A stretch of DNA of 38,532 nucleotides from Campylobacteraceae bacterium (GCA_026993075.1 JALWUQ010000037.1:28358-66889), one strand, 5' to 3'; positions 29,105 to 38,532 are shown, counted from the stretch's first letter. The notes: generated from the sequence alone by a model not told the origin. Translations and numbers: made by a program.

Positions 29105-31858
29105 ATGCAACTATACAACCATCAATTTAAATCAAAAGAAGATTTGGAGCAGTTCATAGATAAGTATATTTATCAAGCTAAGTCTGTTTTAGTTCAAGTT
29201 TTTTGTGGTGATTTGAATACTCGAAATATCCAAAATGTCTTAGATATTTTAAAAGAAAAGTTGTCAAATGCTAAAGTTATAGGCTCTTCAACAACTGGTG
29301 AAATCATTGGGGGACATATATATGAAGATACTATTTCCCTATCTTTTTCTATTTTTAAAAAAACAGATATCCGCATAGCTTATTATCATAAAGCAGATTA
29401 TGAAACGGGAAAAGATATAGCAAATAATTTTCTAGTTCCAAATACAAAGGCAATCATAGCTTTTAGTGAAACACTCAAACAAGATTCGGAGCTTTTTTTA
29501 GAGGGGTTTTGCTCAATTAACGATATCATACCGATAGCAGGTGGAAATGCTGGCGATAACTATAGGTTTAAAGAGACATTTGTCATCTTTGAAGATAAGA
29601 TTTGCTTTGGTGGCTTGGTAGTTTGTGCATTAGATAGCGATGTATTAAATGCTCATACAAACTATTCGCTAGAGTGGAATACTATCGGCAGTGACATGAC
29701 AATCACAAAGGCAGATGCAAATACAATTTATGAGATAGATTATATGCCAGTAGAAGAGGTGTATAGATACTATTTAGGTGATGAAATCACAGATAACTTT
29801 CCATCTAGCGTGATAGAGTTTCCTTTGGTTAAAGTTGAAGATGGCGTACAAGTAGCTAGGTCAGTTGTAACTAAAAATGAAAAAAATGGGTATATCTATG
29901 CAGGACATTTTAAAAACGGTGATAAAGTAAAGTTTGCCATAGGCAATATAGAGAGTATCCTCTCCAAATCAAACAATTTACACAACAACATCGCAAAAAA
30001 TCCTATCGAAGCTACTTTTATATACTCTTGTTCTGTTAGAAAAATGTTTATAGGAGAGCAGTTAAATTATGAGTTTGGATTGATAGAGCAGATGGCACCA
30101 ACAGCAGGATTTTTTACATATGGTGAATTTTACCATGGCAAGACAAAAAATCAACTCCTAAATATAACCACTACAACTTTGAGCCTATCTGAGTCAAATA
30201 AAGTTAAACGAAAAAAGATGTTGCCTCCTAAAAAGCACGATCGTACTATGTTAAATTCATTGGTAAATTTAGTAAATATATCCAACAAAAGACTAAATCA
30301 GTATAAAGATCTACTGGATATAAATTCGATTGTGTCAAAAGCTGATATAAAAGGAAATATAACTTATGTAAATGACAAGTTTTGTAAAATATCCGGATAC
30401 ACAAAAGAGGAGCTTATAGGTCAAAACCATAGTATTGTAAAACATCCAAATATGGATAAGGCAATATATAGAGATATGTGGAAGACGATAAGAGCTAAAA
30501 AAGTGTGGAAAGGCACCATCTTAAATCGTGCAAAAGATGGTAGTGACTACTATGTGAAGGGCATTATCATGCCAATTTTAGATGACCATGGCGAAGTGAT
30601 GGAGTATATCTCAGCAAGAACTGATGTGAGTGAGCTTGTCAGAAAAGATAAAATCATAAAAGAGCAATATAAAGATACTCTGACAGGGCTTCAAAATAGA
30701 AATTCACTAAACCACAAACTTAGTATCAAAATAGATGAAAAAGCATCTTTGATACTCATAAATATAGATAGATTTTCAGATATAAATGACTACTTTGGTT
30801 ATGAACAAGGTGACTTGGTTTTGAAAAAATTCGCATCATATATGCAAACAAAAGATATAGAAGCTTTTAGGATAAGTGGTGATGAATTTGCGATACTTTG
30901 TGAACACAGCTTGGATACAAAGACAAGAAATAGCATAATAAAAATGGTGATAGAATTAGAGAGTCATGAGTATCTATTTTCTGAAAACAATATATCTATA
31001 TTTGTATCTTGTGGAGTTGCATACGGAAACAGACTTGAAATATACAAGCAGGCTCATATTGCTCTGAAAGAGTCAAAATCATCTAAAAAACAGATAGTTT
31101 TCTATAACGACAATCAAAGCTTAGAAAGACAGATAGAGGATAATATAAAGGTAATTACAAGCATAAAACAAGGTATAAAAGAGGATAGATTTGTACCTTT
31201 TTTTCAAGGAATTGTAGATAATAAAACTAAAAAAATCATAAAATATGAGTGTTTGATTCGCTTGAAACAAAAAGATGGCAAGATAGTAACTCCATTTTTC
31301 TTCTTAGAGCATGCAAAAAAAGCAAAACTCTATACAAAGCTTACAAAAATTATGATAGCAAAATCATTTCAAAAATTCGAAAAAGAGGATTGCGAGTTTT
31401 CGATAAATCTCTCTTTGCAAGATATCTTATCACATAAAGTTGTAAGTGTCTTAATAGAGTATCTTGAAAAATATAAGTGTGGGAGCAGAGTGATACTCGA
31501 GATAGTGGAATCTGAAGGTATTGAGGATTTTGATGAGTTGTTGGTTTTTATAAAACAGGTAAAGAGATATGGATGCAAGATAGCAATCGATGATTTTGGA
31601 ACGGGGTACTCTAATTTTGTTTATTTGGCTAAATTAAATGCAGATTTTGTCAAGATAGATGGCTCACTAATCAAAGATATCAACAAAAACGAATCGCAAC
31701 TTGCAACTGTTGAGAGTATTTTACACTTTACCAAAAAGATGAATATAAAGACTATAGCAGAGTTTGTAGAGGATAAAGATATATTTGATATTTTATGTGA
31801 TTTAGGTGTCGATTTTTCACAAGGGTATCTATTTTCAAAGCCTTGTGAAGAGCTGTAA
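29105..31858 (+). CDS. FIST-PAS-GGDEF-EAL protein
   Basis: FIST N/C (KVIGSSTTGEIIGGHIYEDTISLSF; FSCSVRKMFIGEQLNYE-type), PAS (YVNDKFCKISGYTKEELIGQNHSIVKHPNM), RISGDEFAILCE, IAIDDFGTGYSNFVYL. Confidence 0.9.
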   Translation: MQLYNHQFKSKEDLEQFIDKYIYQAKSVLVQVFCGDLNTRNIQNVLDILKEKLSNAKVIGSSTTGEIIGGHIYEDTISLSFSIFKKTDIRIAYYHKADYETGKDIANNFLVPNTKAIIAFSETLKQDSELFLEGFCSINDIIPIAGGNAGDNYRFKETFVIFEDKICFGGLVVCALDSDVLNAHTNYSLEWNTIGSDMTITKADANTIYEIDYMPVEEVYRYYLGDEITDNFPSSVIEFPLVKVEDGVQVARSVVTKNEKNGYIYAGHFKNGDKVKFAIGNIESILSKSNNLHNNIAKNPIEATFIYSCSVRKMFIGEQLNYEFGLIEQMAPTAGFFTYGEFYHGKTKNQLLNITTTTLSLSESNKVKRKKMLPPKKHDRTMLNSLVNLVNISNKRLNQYKDLLDINSIVSKADIKGNITYVNDKFCKISGYTKEELIGQNHSIVKHPNMDKAIYRDMWKTIRAKKVWKGTILNRAKDGSDYYVKGIIMPILDDHGEVMEYISARTDVSELVRKDKIIKEQYKDTLTGLQNRNSLNHKLSIKIDEKASLILINIDRFSDINDYFGYEQGDLVLKKFASYMQTKDIEAFRISGDEFAILCEHSLDTKTRNSIIKMVIELESHEYLFSENNISIFVSCGVAYGNRLEIYKQAHIALKESKSSKKQIVFYNDNQSLERQIEDNIKVITSIKQGIKEDRFVPFFQGIVDNKTKKIIKYECLIRLKQKDGKIVTPFFFLEHAKKAKLYTKLTKIMIAKSFQKFEKEDCEFSINLSLQDILSHKVVSVLIEYLEKYKCGSRVILEIVESEGIEDFDELLVFIKQVKRYGCKIAIDDFGTGYSNFVYLAKLNADFVKIDGSLIKDINKNESQLATVESILHFTKKMNIKTIAEFVEDKDIFDILCDLGVDFSQGYLFSKPCEEL

Positions 31859-32033
31859 AACTTTTTAGTAATTCTTAAATATAAATGATAATAGCTTATA
31901 CTGTAGCATCAGCTATATATAAACGGGGTCTGGAGGAATTTGTACCAATGAGTTTGGAGGTTATGATTTTCAGCGGTGTTTTAGTAGGCTAAATATATGG
32001 TAGACAATATCAATAAAAGGAATAATAAAAAAT

Positions 32034-32720
32034 ATGTTACCAATAAGTGAAATTTTTTACTCTTTGCAAGGAGAGGGTAAATATTGCGGAGCTCCTTCAA
32101 TATTTGTAAGAGTTGGAGGATGTAATCTTAGGTGCAAATTTAACAATAAAAGATGTGATAGTTATTTTGCAGTTGAGAGTTATTATAAAAATAGTTGGAA
32201 AAAAACTTCCATGGATAAAATAAAAAAAGAGATTAGAAAATATAAAAAATATCATCCCTCACTTGTTTTAACAGGTGGTGAGCCTATGCTTTATTATAAA
32301 AATTTGTATGAATTGATTAAATGGTTTGATGGAGATATTACGATAGAAACAAATGCTACGGTGGATGTAGATTTTGAAAAATATCCTGATTTTAAAAATG
32401 TAATTTTTGCTATGAGCGTAAAGCTATCAAACTCAAAAGTGCCTTATCACAAACGAATAAAAAAAGATGTTATCAAAAAATATGTGAAATATGCGAAAAA
32501 ATCTTTTTTTAAATTTGTTGTTGATAAAAAAACAGATAATAAAGAGATAAAAAAGATAACAAAAAATATTAATTTGCCTATATACTGTATGCCTCTTGGA
32601 GAAAATGAAAAAGAGTTGAAAAAAAATGCCAAATATGTTTTCTCTTTTTGTATGAAAAATGGCTATAATTACTCAGATAGAATTCATATTAGAATTTTTG
32701 ATGATAAAAGAGGGGTTTGA
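32034..32720 (+). CDS. queE: 7-carboxy-7-deazaguanine synthase, radical SAM
   Basis: ISEIFYSLQGEGKYCGAPSIFVRVGGCNLRCKFNNKRCD; SLVLTGGEPMLY; directly followed by queD-like gene. Confidence 0.88.
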   Translation: MLPISEIFYSLQGEGKYCGAPSIFVRVGGCNLRCKFNNKRCDSYFAVESYYKNSWKKTSMDKIKKEIRKYKKYHPSLVLTGGEPMLYYKNLYELIKWFDGDITIETNATVDVDFEKYPDFKNVIFAMSVKLSNSKVPYHKRIKKDVIKKYVKYAKKSFFKFVVDKKTDNKEIKKITKNINLPIYCMPLGENEKELKKNAKYVFSFCMKNGYNYSDRIHIRIFDDKRGV

Positions 32721-33305
32721 ATGATTATCAGAAAAGAATACAATTTTGAAAATGCTCATATAGTAAGAGAATGTTCTACTTTGAGATGTAGTCAAAATAT
32801 ACATGGTCATAGTTATAGAGTTGAGATTAAGATAGAATCAAACTTTTTGGATAATGCCGGAATGGTGCTTGATTTTGGTTTGATAAAAATATCTATAAAA
32901 GATATCATAGAAAGTTTTGACCATAGTATTACTTTATGGAGCAAAGATGATCAAGAATATATAAAATTTGCAAAAAAATTTAATCAAAGATATGTAGTTT
33001 TGCCTGTAAATCCCAGTGTAGAGCAATTTTGTAGAGTTTTTTTTCTCGCAGTTGATCGTATTTTAGAACAAACAAAGTTTATAAATGGAGAAAAAAATGT
33101 TAAACTTCACTCTATCATAGTCCACGAAACTGCTACAGGATATGCTGAATGTTTTAGAGAAGATGCTTATAATTTTAAAAATATGGGTGAAATTGATTTA
33201 AAAGATATAGAGTTTTCAAATGCTATCAAAAATGATTGGAAAGATAAAAATCTTTGGAGAAAAATCTTGAATAATGGGATTTTTATAAATCCAAAATCAG
33301 TATAA
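32721..33305 (+). CDS. queD: 6-carboxytetrahydropterin synthase (QueD/PTPS family)
   Basis: FENAHIV...CSQNIHGHSYRVEIKIE, GMVLDFGLIKISIKDIIESFDHSITLW, VHETATGYAECF. Confidence 0.9.
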   Translation: MIIRKEYNFENAHIVRECSTLRCSQNIHGHSYRVEIKIESNFLDNAGMVLDFGLIKISIKDIIESFDHSITLWSKDDQEYIKFAKKFNQRYVVLPVNPSVEQFCRVFFLAVDRILEQTKFINGEKNVKLHSIIVHETATGYAECFREDAYNFKNMGEIDLKDIEFSNAIKNDWKDKNLWRKILNNGIFINPKSV

Positions 33306-33318
33306 GAAAAAATTATAA

Positions 33319-33360
33319 GGGTCAGGTGATAGTAATAGTATAAAATACTGTTACCTGACC
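33319..33360. repeat. Dispersed palindromic element copy 3
   Basis: GGTCAGGT...ACCTGACC outer arms, inner AATAGTAT/ATACTGTT; lies between convergent queD and the chemoreceptor gene. Confidence 0.8.
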
Positions 33361-33385
33361 ACAAAAGCCTAAGTGGGTTTTCCTC

Positions 33386-35527
33386 CTACTGACTCTTCTT
33401 TTCTCTTAGGAGTTGATTTAGTATCTTAAAGAGCTCGCTGGAGTTTTTCTCCCAATCTTTGGCAAGAGTTAAAATCTCATCAGCTTTTTCTATGGTTTGA
33501 TTTGTTTTTATATATTTAAGCATCTCTTTTATGATATGGTGTACATTTTTGTGTGGATTGGCAATAGTTGGGTAAGAAGGAAGTTTTCCATACTCTTTTA
33601 CTATCTCACTACTAGTATACCATTTTCCAAATCTACAACTGTTTTCATCATCAAACTGAGTGTTACCGTTTTCTTTATATATGGCTTGGTAACCTTTTGA
33701 TTTAAATATCATATGATCTATTTTTACAAGCGTCAAATAAAGCTCATTTGCTATATCTTCATTTTTCTTTTTGGTTATTCTTGAGCTTTCTATGAGACTA
33801 TCCAAGGTGTGTGTAAATTCATTTAATTTTTCAGTTGATTCAGTTGTGATATGCTCGGTCTTTTCATTGCTTTCAAGCATTTCGTTGGAGTTTTGTTTGA
33901 GTATATTGATGTTGGCTTCAACTTCTCCTGTCGCTTTTTGGGTTCTCTCAGCCAGTTTTCTTACCTCATCGGCAACTACTGCAAAGCCTCTTCCATGTTC
34001 TCCTGCTCTTGCTGCTTCGATGGCAGCATTTAGAGCTAAAAGATTAGTTTGGTCTGATATATCTTTGATAAGAGATATTACATTGCTTATCTCTTCAACA
34101 TTTTGATTTACCTGTTCTGAGCTCTCTTTTGCTCCATGCATCATTTCTGCTATAGTATTTATATTTTCTACTATATCATTGACACTTGTTTGTACATCAC
34201 TTACAGTCTTTTCAGCCTCTTCATTTATACTGTTTATCTCATTTATGCTCTCTATATTGCCTGTAAGTGAATCTTGAAGATCTGAGGCGTCATGAGTAGA
34301 GCCATCTATAAGAGTATCCGCCAAAGAGGTAAAGAGTTTGCTTTTTTCAAGATTTGCTCTTGCCTCTTTTTCTGCTGCACTTGCTATCTTGGCTTCCTTT
34401 TCAGCCTCGTTTGCTATCTCTTCAACTTTTTCAATAAATTGATTAAAATTATGTATAGCTTTTCCTATCTCATCATTTGATTTTATGTCAATTCTCATAG
34501 AAAGATCTGCATCTCCCTCGGCTAACTCTTGACTTACTTTTGCCAAGTTATTGATAGGCTTGATTACAATCTTGTTCAATGTAAAGAGTATGATTAAAAG
34601 AATAAGAAGATCAAGTATGCCTATGAGCATGATTTGCTCTTTTAGTTTTGAAATATTTTTATCGATAAGTTTATTGATATATTTACTTTTGATCCCCATT
34701 AAAGCATAGCCTATAGTTTTTCCATCAAACCTTTTTAGTGGGTATGCTTTTGTAAAATATCGGCTATCTATTACATATTTATCATTGATAGCTTTGCTAA
34801 GACTGAAACTATTTGATAAAATATAGTCTAAAAATGCTTTATCTATATGCTTTGTACTTGATAGCGGATAACCCTCTTTTTTATATTTTATCTTTTTCAC
34901 CATAGATGCAAAATTTTTATCTAAAAAATATAAAAAATCTACCTTGTTTTTTTTCAATGCTTTTCCAAAGTTATTTATACCTCCACTAAAATCAAGCAAA
35001 GCTATAAGTTTTCCATTATTGTTTATAGGAAAAATACTTCTTAGTCTTAATCCTTTTGGAGATTCTTCAAAAGTAGTAATAGGCTTTTTTGTTTGCAAAA
35101 CCTGCTTGTAAGATTTAAGCTCAACTTTCTCCCCAAAGCTATCAGGCTTCCAAGACTTTATGATAGATTTTAAATCTTTTGAAATTATTTGTACATTTAC
35201 TTTCTTAAAAGGAGTATTTTTTTTGTAAAGCTTACCGATGCCTGCCAAAAGAGTCTTTAGAGACTCTCTGTTATTATTTAAAATATCATCTTTTAGTTGA
35301 TTATTTCTAGCCAAAAGCATTGCATTTGTCATCCAAACATTCTTTTTTGATGCAATTTGTCCATCTAACATCATAACTTTCAGATCTCTTGCTTTGCTAG
35401 TATATATTTCTTCTTTTAGATTATTTATACCAATAAATTCTCTAAAAGCAAATACTAAAAAACCAAGTAGTATAACTGCTATGATAGGTATCTGCATTTT
35501 TTTATTAATAGATAGATTTTTGTACAT
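33386..35527 (-). CDS. Methyl-accepting chemotaxis protein with periplasmic sensor, HAMP and C-terminal CZB zinc-binding domain
   Basis: [49 protein letters not shown]-like [11 protein letters not shown]...SCRFGKWY...[15 protein letters not shown]. Confidence 0.93.
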   Translation of the reverse strand: MYKNLSINKKMQIPIIAVILLGFLVFAFREFIGINNLKEEIYTSKARDLKVMMLDGQIASKKNVWMTNAMLLARNNQLKDDILNNNRESLKTLLAGIGKLYKKNTPFKKVNVQIISKDLKSIIKSWKPDSFGEKVELKSYKQVLQTKKPITTFEESPKGLRLRSIFPINNNGKLIALLDFSGGINNFGKALKKNKVDFLYFLDKNFASMVKKIKYKKEGYPLSSTKHIDKAFLDYILSNSFSLSKAINDKYVIDSRYFTKAYPLKRFDGKTIGYALMGIKSKYINKLIDKNISKLKEQIMLIGILDLLILLIILFTLNKIVIKPINNLAKVSQELAEGDADLSMRIDIKSNDEIGKAIHNFNQFIEKVEEIANEAEKEAKIASAAEKEARANLEKSKLFTSLADTLIDGSTHDASDLQDSLTGNIESINEINSINEEAEKTVSDVQTSVNDIVENINTIAEMMHGAKESSEQVNQNVEEISNVISLIKDISDQTNLLALNAAIEAARAGEHGRGFAVVADEVRKLAERTQKATGEVEANINILKQNSNEMLESNEKTEHITTESTEKLNEFTHTLDSLIESSRITKKKNEDIANELYLTLVKIDHMIFKSKGYQAIYKENGNTQFDDENSCRFGKWYTSSEIVKEYGKLPSYPTIANPHKNVHHIIKEMLKYIKTNQTIEKADEILTLAKDWEKNSSELFKILNQLLREKKSQ

Positions 35528-35555
35528 TTTTACCCTTTTTTATTTACTATTTAGT

Positions 35556-36308
35556 TTATCTTTGCTTTTTATATTTACTGTAACCATATTTTTCAAATAT
35601 ACCGATACCTTTTTTTGAACTAAGAAATTTTAAAAAATCCATAGCCGAATGGTTTAAGTTTCCCTTTTTTGATATGGCATATCCTTGAATAATAGGTGGA
35701 TAAAGAGTTTTATCCGCTAAAATATGCGTTATCTTTTTTTTATCAAACATTGCAAGAAATGATGTCGGTATAAAGCCTATATTGTGACTCCACAATACTT
35801 TATCTACAACCAATCCTACATCATTGACATATTTTACTTTACTTTTTATTTTATTATATATCCCTATTTTCTTCAAAAATGCTATGGTAGCTTTTCCATA
35901 AGGAGCATACTTGGTATTTGGGATAATAATAGATAATGAAAAGTTTTTTTGCAAGTCATATACACTGCTGATAGAGTTTTTTGGTGCAACCAAGACTAAA
36001 AAACCTCTGATATACGGGTTTGCAGGCAAGAGAGCCAATCCTTTTTTATATAACTTTTGTGGATAACTCATATCTGCTGACAAAAAAATATCATAGTCGT
36101 TGCCATTTAGTATTTGTTTATAAAGATATCCTGAAGATCCATACTCTATATGTACACTGTCATTTGGATATTGCTGATAAAAAGCTTTTATCATATCTAT
36201 AAAAACATACTCAAGATTGCTTGAAGCATAGATTTTTGCATAATTCTCTGCCATTAAACAAGTTGTACTGAAAAAAATAGATAAAATTAAAATAAATAAC
36301 TTTTTCAC
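35556..36308 (-). CDS. ModA-like periplasmic substrate-binding protein
   Basis: Signal peptide; IYASSNLEYVFIDMIKAFYQQYP, YGSSGYLYKQILNGNDYDIFLSADMSYPQKL, PNTKYAPYGKATIAFLKK. Confidence 0.82.
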   Translation of the reverse strand: MKKLFILILSIFFSTTCLMAENYAKIYASSNLEYVFIDMIKAFYQQYPNDSVHIEYGSSGYLYKQILNGNDYDIFLSADMSYPQKLYKKGLALLPANPYIRGFLVLVAPKNSISSVYDLQKNFSLSIIIPNTKYAPYGKATIAFLKKIGIYNKIKSKVKYVNDVGLVVDKVLWSHNIGFIPTSFLAMFDKKKITHILADKTLYPPIIQGYAISKKGNLNHSAMDFLKFLSSKKGIGIFEKYGYSKYKKQR

Positions 36309-36371
36309 ACCAAGTCCTTACACAAAGTATAGTATATATAAATTTAAGTAAAATAAAGATAAAATCTACTT

Positions 36372-38114
36372 ATGAGTGCAAAAAATAAATTTATCAATAA
36401 GATTGCATTTTATGTTATCTTGGCATGGACTCTTTTGATAGCTGTTATCATGAGCATATATGTCAGACAAAACTATACTTATGCGCTCTCTCTTGCTATA
36501 AGTGAAGCCAGGACAAGCACAAGAAAAGATTTAGCTTATAGAAGCTGGGTAGCTTCACACGGGGGAGTTTATGTGCCCATTACAAAAGATACCCCACCCA
36601 ATCCATACCTTGCCCATATAAAAAACAGGGATGTCATTACAAATGCCGGACAACATTTAACCCTGATGAACCCGGCCTATACACTTGCTCAAATGATGCA
36701 AGATTACTCCAAACTTTATGGAGTAAAAACACATATCACGAGTCTGACACTTTTAGATCCTGACAATGCACCTGATACTTGGGAGAAAAAGGCTTTAAAA
36801 AAGATAGAAAAAACTAGAAAACCTGTCATAGAAAAAGCAGAGATAAAGGGCAAACCTTACATAAGATACATGAACCCACTCGTAGCCAAAAAATCATGCT
36901 TAAAGTGTCACGCTTTTCAAGGATATAAAGTCGGAGAGATAAGAGGTGGAGTTTCAGTAGCTGTACCTTTGAAAGATTTTTATAAAAATGCCTTTGAGCA
37001 GTCGATAACTGATGTGCTCACTATTGCTATCATATATTTTCTTGGATTGTTTGCTATATTGTATGGCAAAAAGATAGCCATCAAAACACTGAATGAAAAG
37101 ATAAAAGATTATGAACAGCATATTTATTCACTTGTAAGCATGATTGAAAAAAGAGACAGTTATACCGCAGGTCATACAAAAAGGGTTGCACACTACAGTG
37201 TACTTATAGCAAAAGAGATGGGCTTTAAAAATGAGAAACTTGAAGATTTAAATAGAGCCAGTATGTTACATGATATCGGTAAGATAGTAATACCTGATTC
37301 TGTTTTGCTAAAACCCGGCAAACTAAATCCGTTGGAATATGATATCATCAAAGAGCATGTTGAAGTTAGCTATGAACTTTTAAAAGATATTGATATTTAT
37401 AAAAATATTGCCAAAATAGTAAGATACCACCATGAAAGATATGATGGTTCAGGATATCCTTTTGGTTTAAAAGGTGACAAGATACCTTTACCTTCACAGA
37501 TAATGGCAGTAGCAGATGCATTTGATGCCATGACAACAAATAGAATTTATAAAACTAAAAAGAGTATAAAAGAGGCTATAAAAGAGTTACAGAGTTTAAG
37601 TGGAAAACAGTTTCATCCGCAAGTTGTAAATGTGGCCATACAAGTTTTAAGTAATATTAAAGTAGATAAGAATGTAACACAATTACCAAAAACAAAAATG
37701 GAAAAAGAGAGATTTGCATACTATTTTAAAGACAGGGTTACAGAGGCATTTAATAAAGACTATCTTGAATTTGCACTCTTGTATAATCATACCAATGAGT
37801 TTGATTATGATTATCTCTATAAAGTTAACCTGCACAATTTTACGCAGTACAATAAAAAATATAGCTGGGAGAGTGGAGATATTTTACTGATGAAGTTTGC
37901 CCATACACTTATAAAAATATACCATAATGGCTTGATATTTAGAATACATGGGGATGACTTTATGATAGCTTCAAGAGAAAAACTTGATTTTGATAAAGAT
38001 ATGAAAGTATTGGAGCAAGTTTTAAAAGATACCGGAGTAACACTATCTTGCAAATATTATGATATGCAAGAACACAACATAACAAATATCATAGATATTA
38101 AAAACTTGGATTGA
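36372..38114 (+). CDS. DUF3365-like sensor with CxxCH heme motif, HD-GYP and C-terminal degenerate GGDEF
   Basis: KSCLKCHAFQGYKVGEIRGG; MLHDIGKIVIPDSVLLKPGKL...HHERYDGSGYP; FRIHGDDFMIASRE. Confidence 0.88.
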   Translation: MSAKNKFINKIAFYVILAWTLLIAVIMSIYVRQNYTYALSLAISEARTSTRKDLAYRSWVASHGGVYVPITKDTPPNPYLAHIKNRDVITNAGQHLTLMNPAYTLAQMMQDYSKLYGVKTHITSLTLLDPDNAPDTWEKKALKKIEKTRKPVIEKAEIKGKPYIRYMNPLVAKKSCLKCHAFQGYKVGEIRGGVSVAVPLKDFYKNAFEQSITDVLTIAIIYFLGLFAILYGKKIAIKTLNEKIKDYEQHIYSLVSMIEKRDSYTAGHTKRVAHYSVLIAKEMGFKNEKLEDLNRASMLHDIGKIVIPDSVLLKPGKLNPLEYDIIKEHVEVSYELLKDIDIYKNIAKIVRYHHERYDGSGYPFGLKGDKIPLPSQIMAVADAFDAMTTNRIYKTKKSIKEAIKELQSLSGKQFHPQVVNVAIQVLSNIKVDKNVTQLPKTKMEKERFAYYFKDRVTEAFNKDYLEFALLYNHTNEFDYDYLYKVNLHNFTQYNKKYSWESGDILLMKFAHTLIKIYHNGLIFRIHGDDFMIASREKLDFDKDMKVLEQVLKDTGVTLSCKYYDMQEHNITNIIDIKNLD

Positions 38115-38122
38115 TTCACTCA

Positions 38123-38150
38123 GGGTCTGGTGATAGCATAAGTAATAAGC
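38123..38150. repeat. Dispersed palindromic element, half copy 4
   Basis: GGGTCTGGTGATAGCATAAGTAATAAGC, 9 nt after the HD-GYP stop. Confidence 0.7.
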
Positions 38151-38334
38151 AAGGCAAGGTAAAACTGTCTAATTTGCCTTACAATCTAATATAGTGAAGA
38201 TAGGTGATTTCAAAGTTGAATTTAGTTAATTATTATTTGGTGAATTATAAGAAAAAGTAGAAAATTATACACCTATTTTTTTGATTAAATCTAATTATTC
38301 TATAAAATCATTGATATGCCACAAATATTATTCT

Positions 38335-38394
38335 ATTTTTGTGATAACATGTATGTAAATCAAACATCAAGGGAGTAATAAAATGATTGAGATT
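38335..38394 (+). pseudogene. Remnant of promoter/RBS/start of a paralogue of the SpoIIAA-like gene
   Basis: 48/60 ungapped identity by hand with the reverse complement of 28841-28900, including RBS and ATGAT..AGATT; reads only MIEI* before entering a repeat element. Confidence 0.65.
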
Positions 38395-38443
38395 TAAGGG
38401 TCTGATGATAGTAATAGTATAAGGTGCTATCACTATCACCTAT
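38395..38443. repeat. Dispersed palindromic element copy 5
   Basis: TAAGGGTCTGATGATAGTAATAGTATAAGGTGCTATCACTATCACCTAT; arms GATGATAGTAATAG / CTATCACTATCACC. Confidence 0.8.
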
Positions 38444-38466
38444 AAAAGAAGTTGGTATATAACTCA

Positions 38467-38532
38467 TTACTCTATCGCAAACTCTACTGCTTTTTCGGCA
38501 TGGATTTGTGTAGTATCGAAAAGTTTTATCTC
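38467..38532 (-). CDS. C-terminus of an unidentified minus-strand protein, truncated by window edge
   Basis: Reverse complement reads ...EIKLFDTTQIHAEKAVEFAIE*. Confidence 0.45.
   Translation of the reverse strand, partial: EIKLFDTTQIHAEKAVEFAIE

Noticed and set aside
31859-32033. preQ1 riboswitch upstream of queE
   Set aside because: No recognisable preQ1 aptamer core seen; only a weak ATAGCT/AGCTAT pair and a 14-codon ORF.
33771-34106. 111-aa antisense ORF opposite the chemoreceptor signalling domain
   Set aside because: Mirror of the conserved MCP hairpin coding sequence; no independent support.

Overview
AT-rich window that reads as a chromosomal segment of a Campylobacterota-like bacterium (lineage inferred from protein character, not computed). 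In order it holds: a TRAP-transporter solute-binding protein (5' truncated) followed by lutABC; a 7TM-GGDEF-EAL protein; a cytochrome b561 / response regulator / histidine kinase operon; a minus-strand block gltA-pcm-nitrilase-nrdB-purM; coaE-dapF and a Bax-like glucosaminidase; prfA/rpsT; a periplasmic MsrA-Trx-MsrB fusion; an N5-(carboxyethyl)ornithine synthase-like gene of clearly higher GC; a nitroreductase; a cold-shock protein with a long leader; a small cluster with an ABM monooxygenase, class II aldolase, galU and an LsrK-like kinase; an aminotransferase; a LysE exporter; a methyltransferase; a SpoIIAA-like protein; a FIST-PAS-GGDEF-EAL protein; queE/queD; a ModA-like binding protein with a CZB chemoreceptor; and a heme-motif HD-GYP protein. 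No rRNA, tRNA, CRISPR array or transposase was recognised. The most unusual non-coding signals are (i) a dispersed family of palindromic intergenic elements (consensus about TAAGGGTCTGGTGATAGTAATAGTAT...CTATCACTATCACC) near gene 3' ends, one copy supplying the C-terminal codons of a CDS, and (ii) a 60-nt copy of the promoter/start region of the SpoIIAA-like gene at 38335-38394 that ends exactly where one of these elements begins, which looks like a gene remnant. Also notable: a tandem 11-bp direct repeat upstream of the b561/two-component operon, and an LsrK-like kinase with neighbouring degradation-type enzymes but no visible Lsr transporter.
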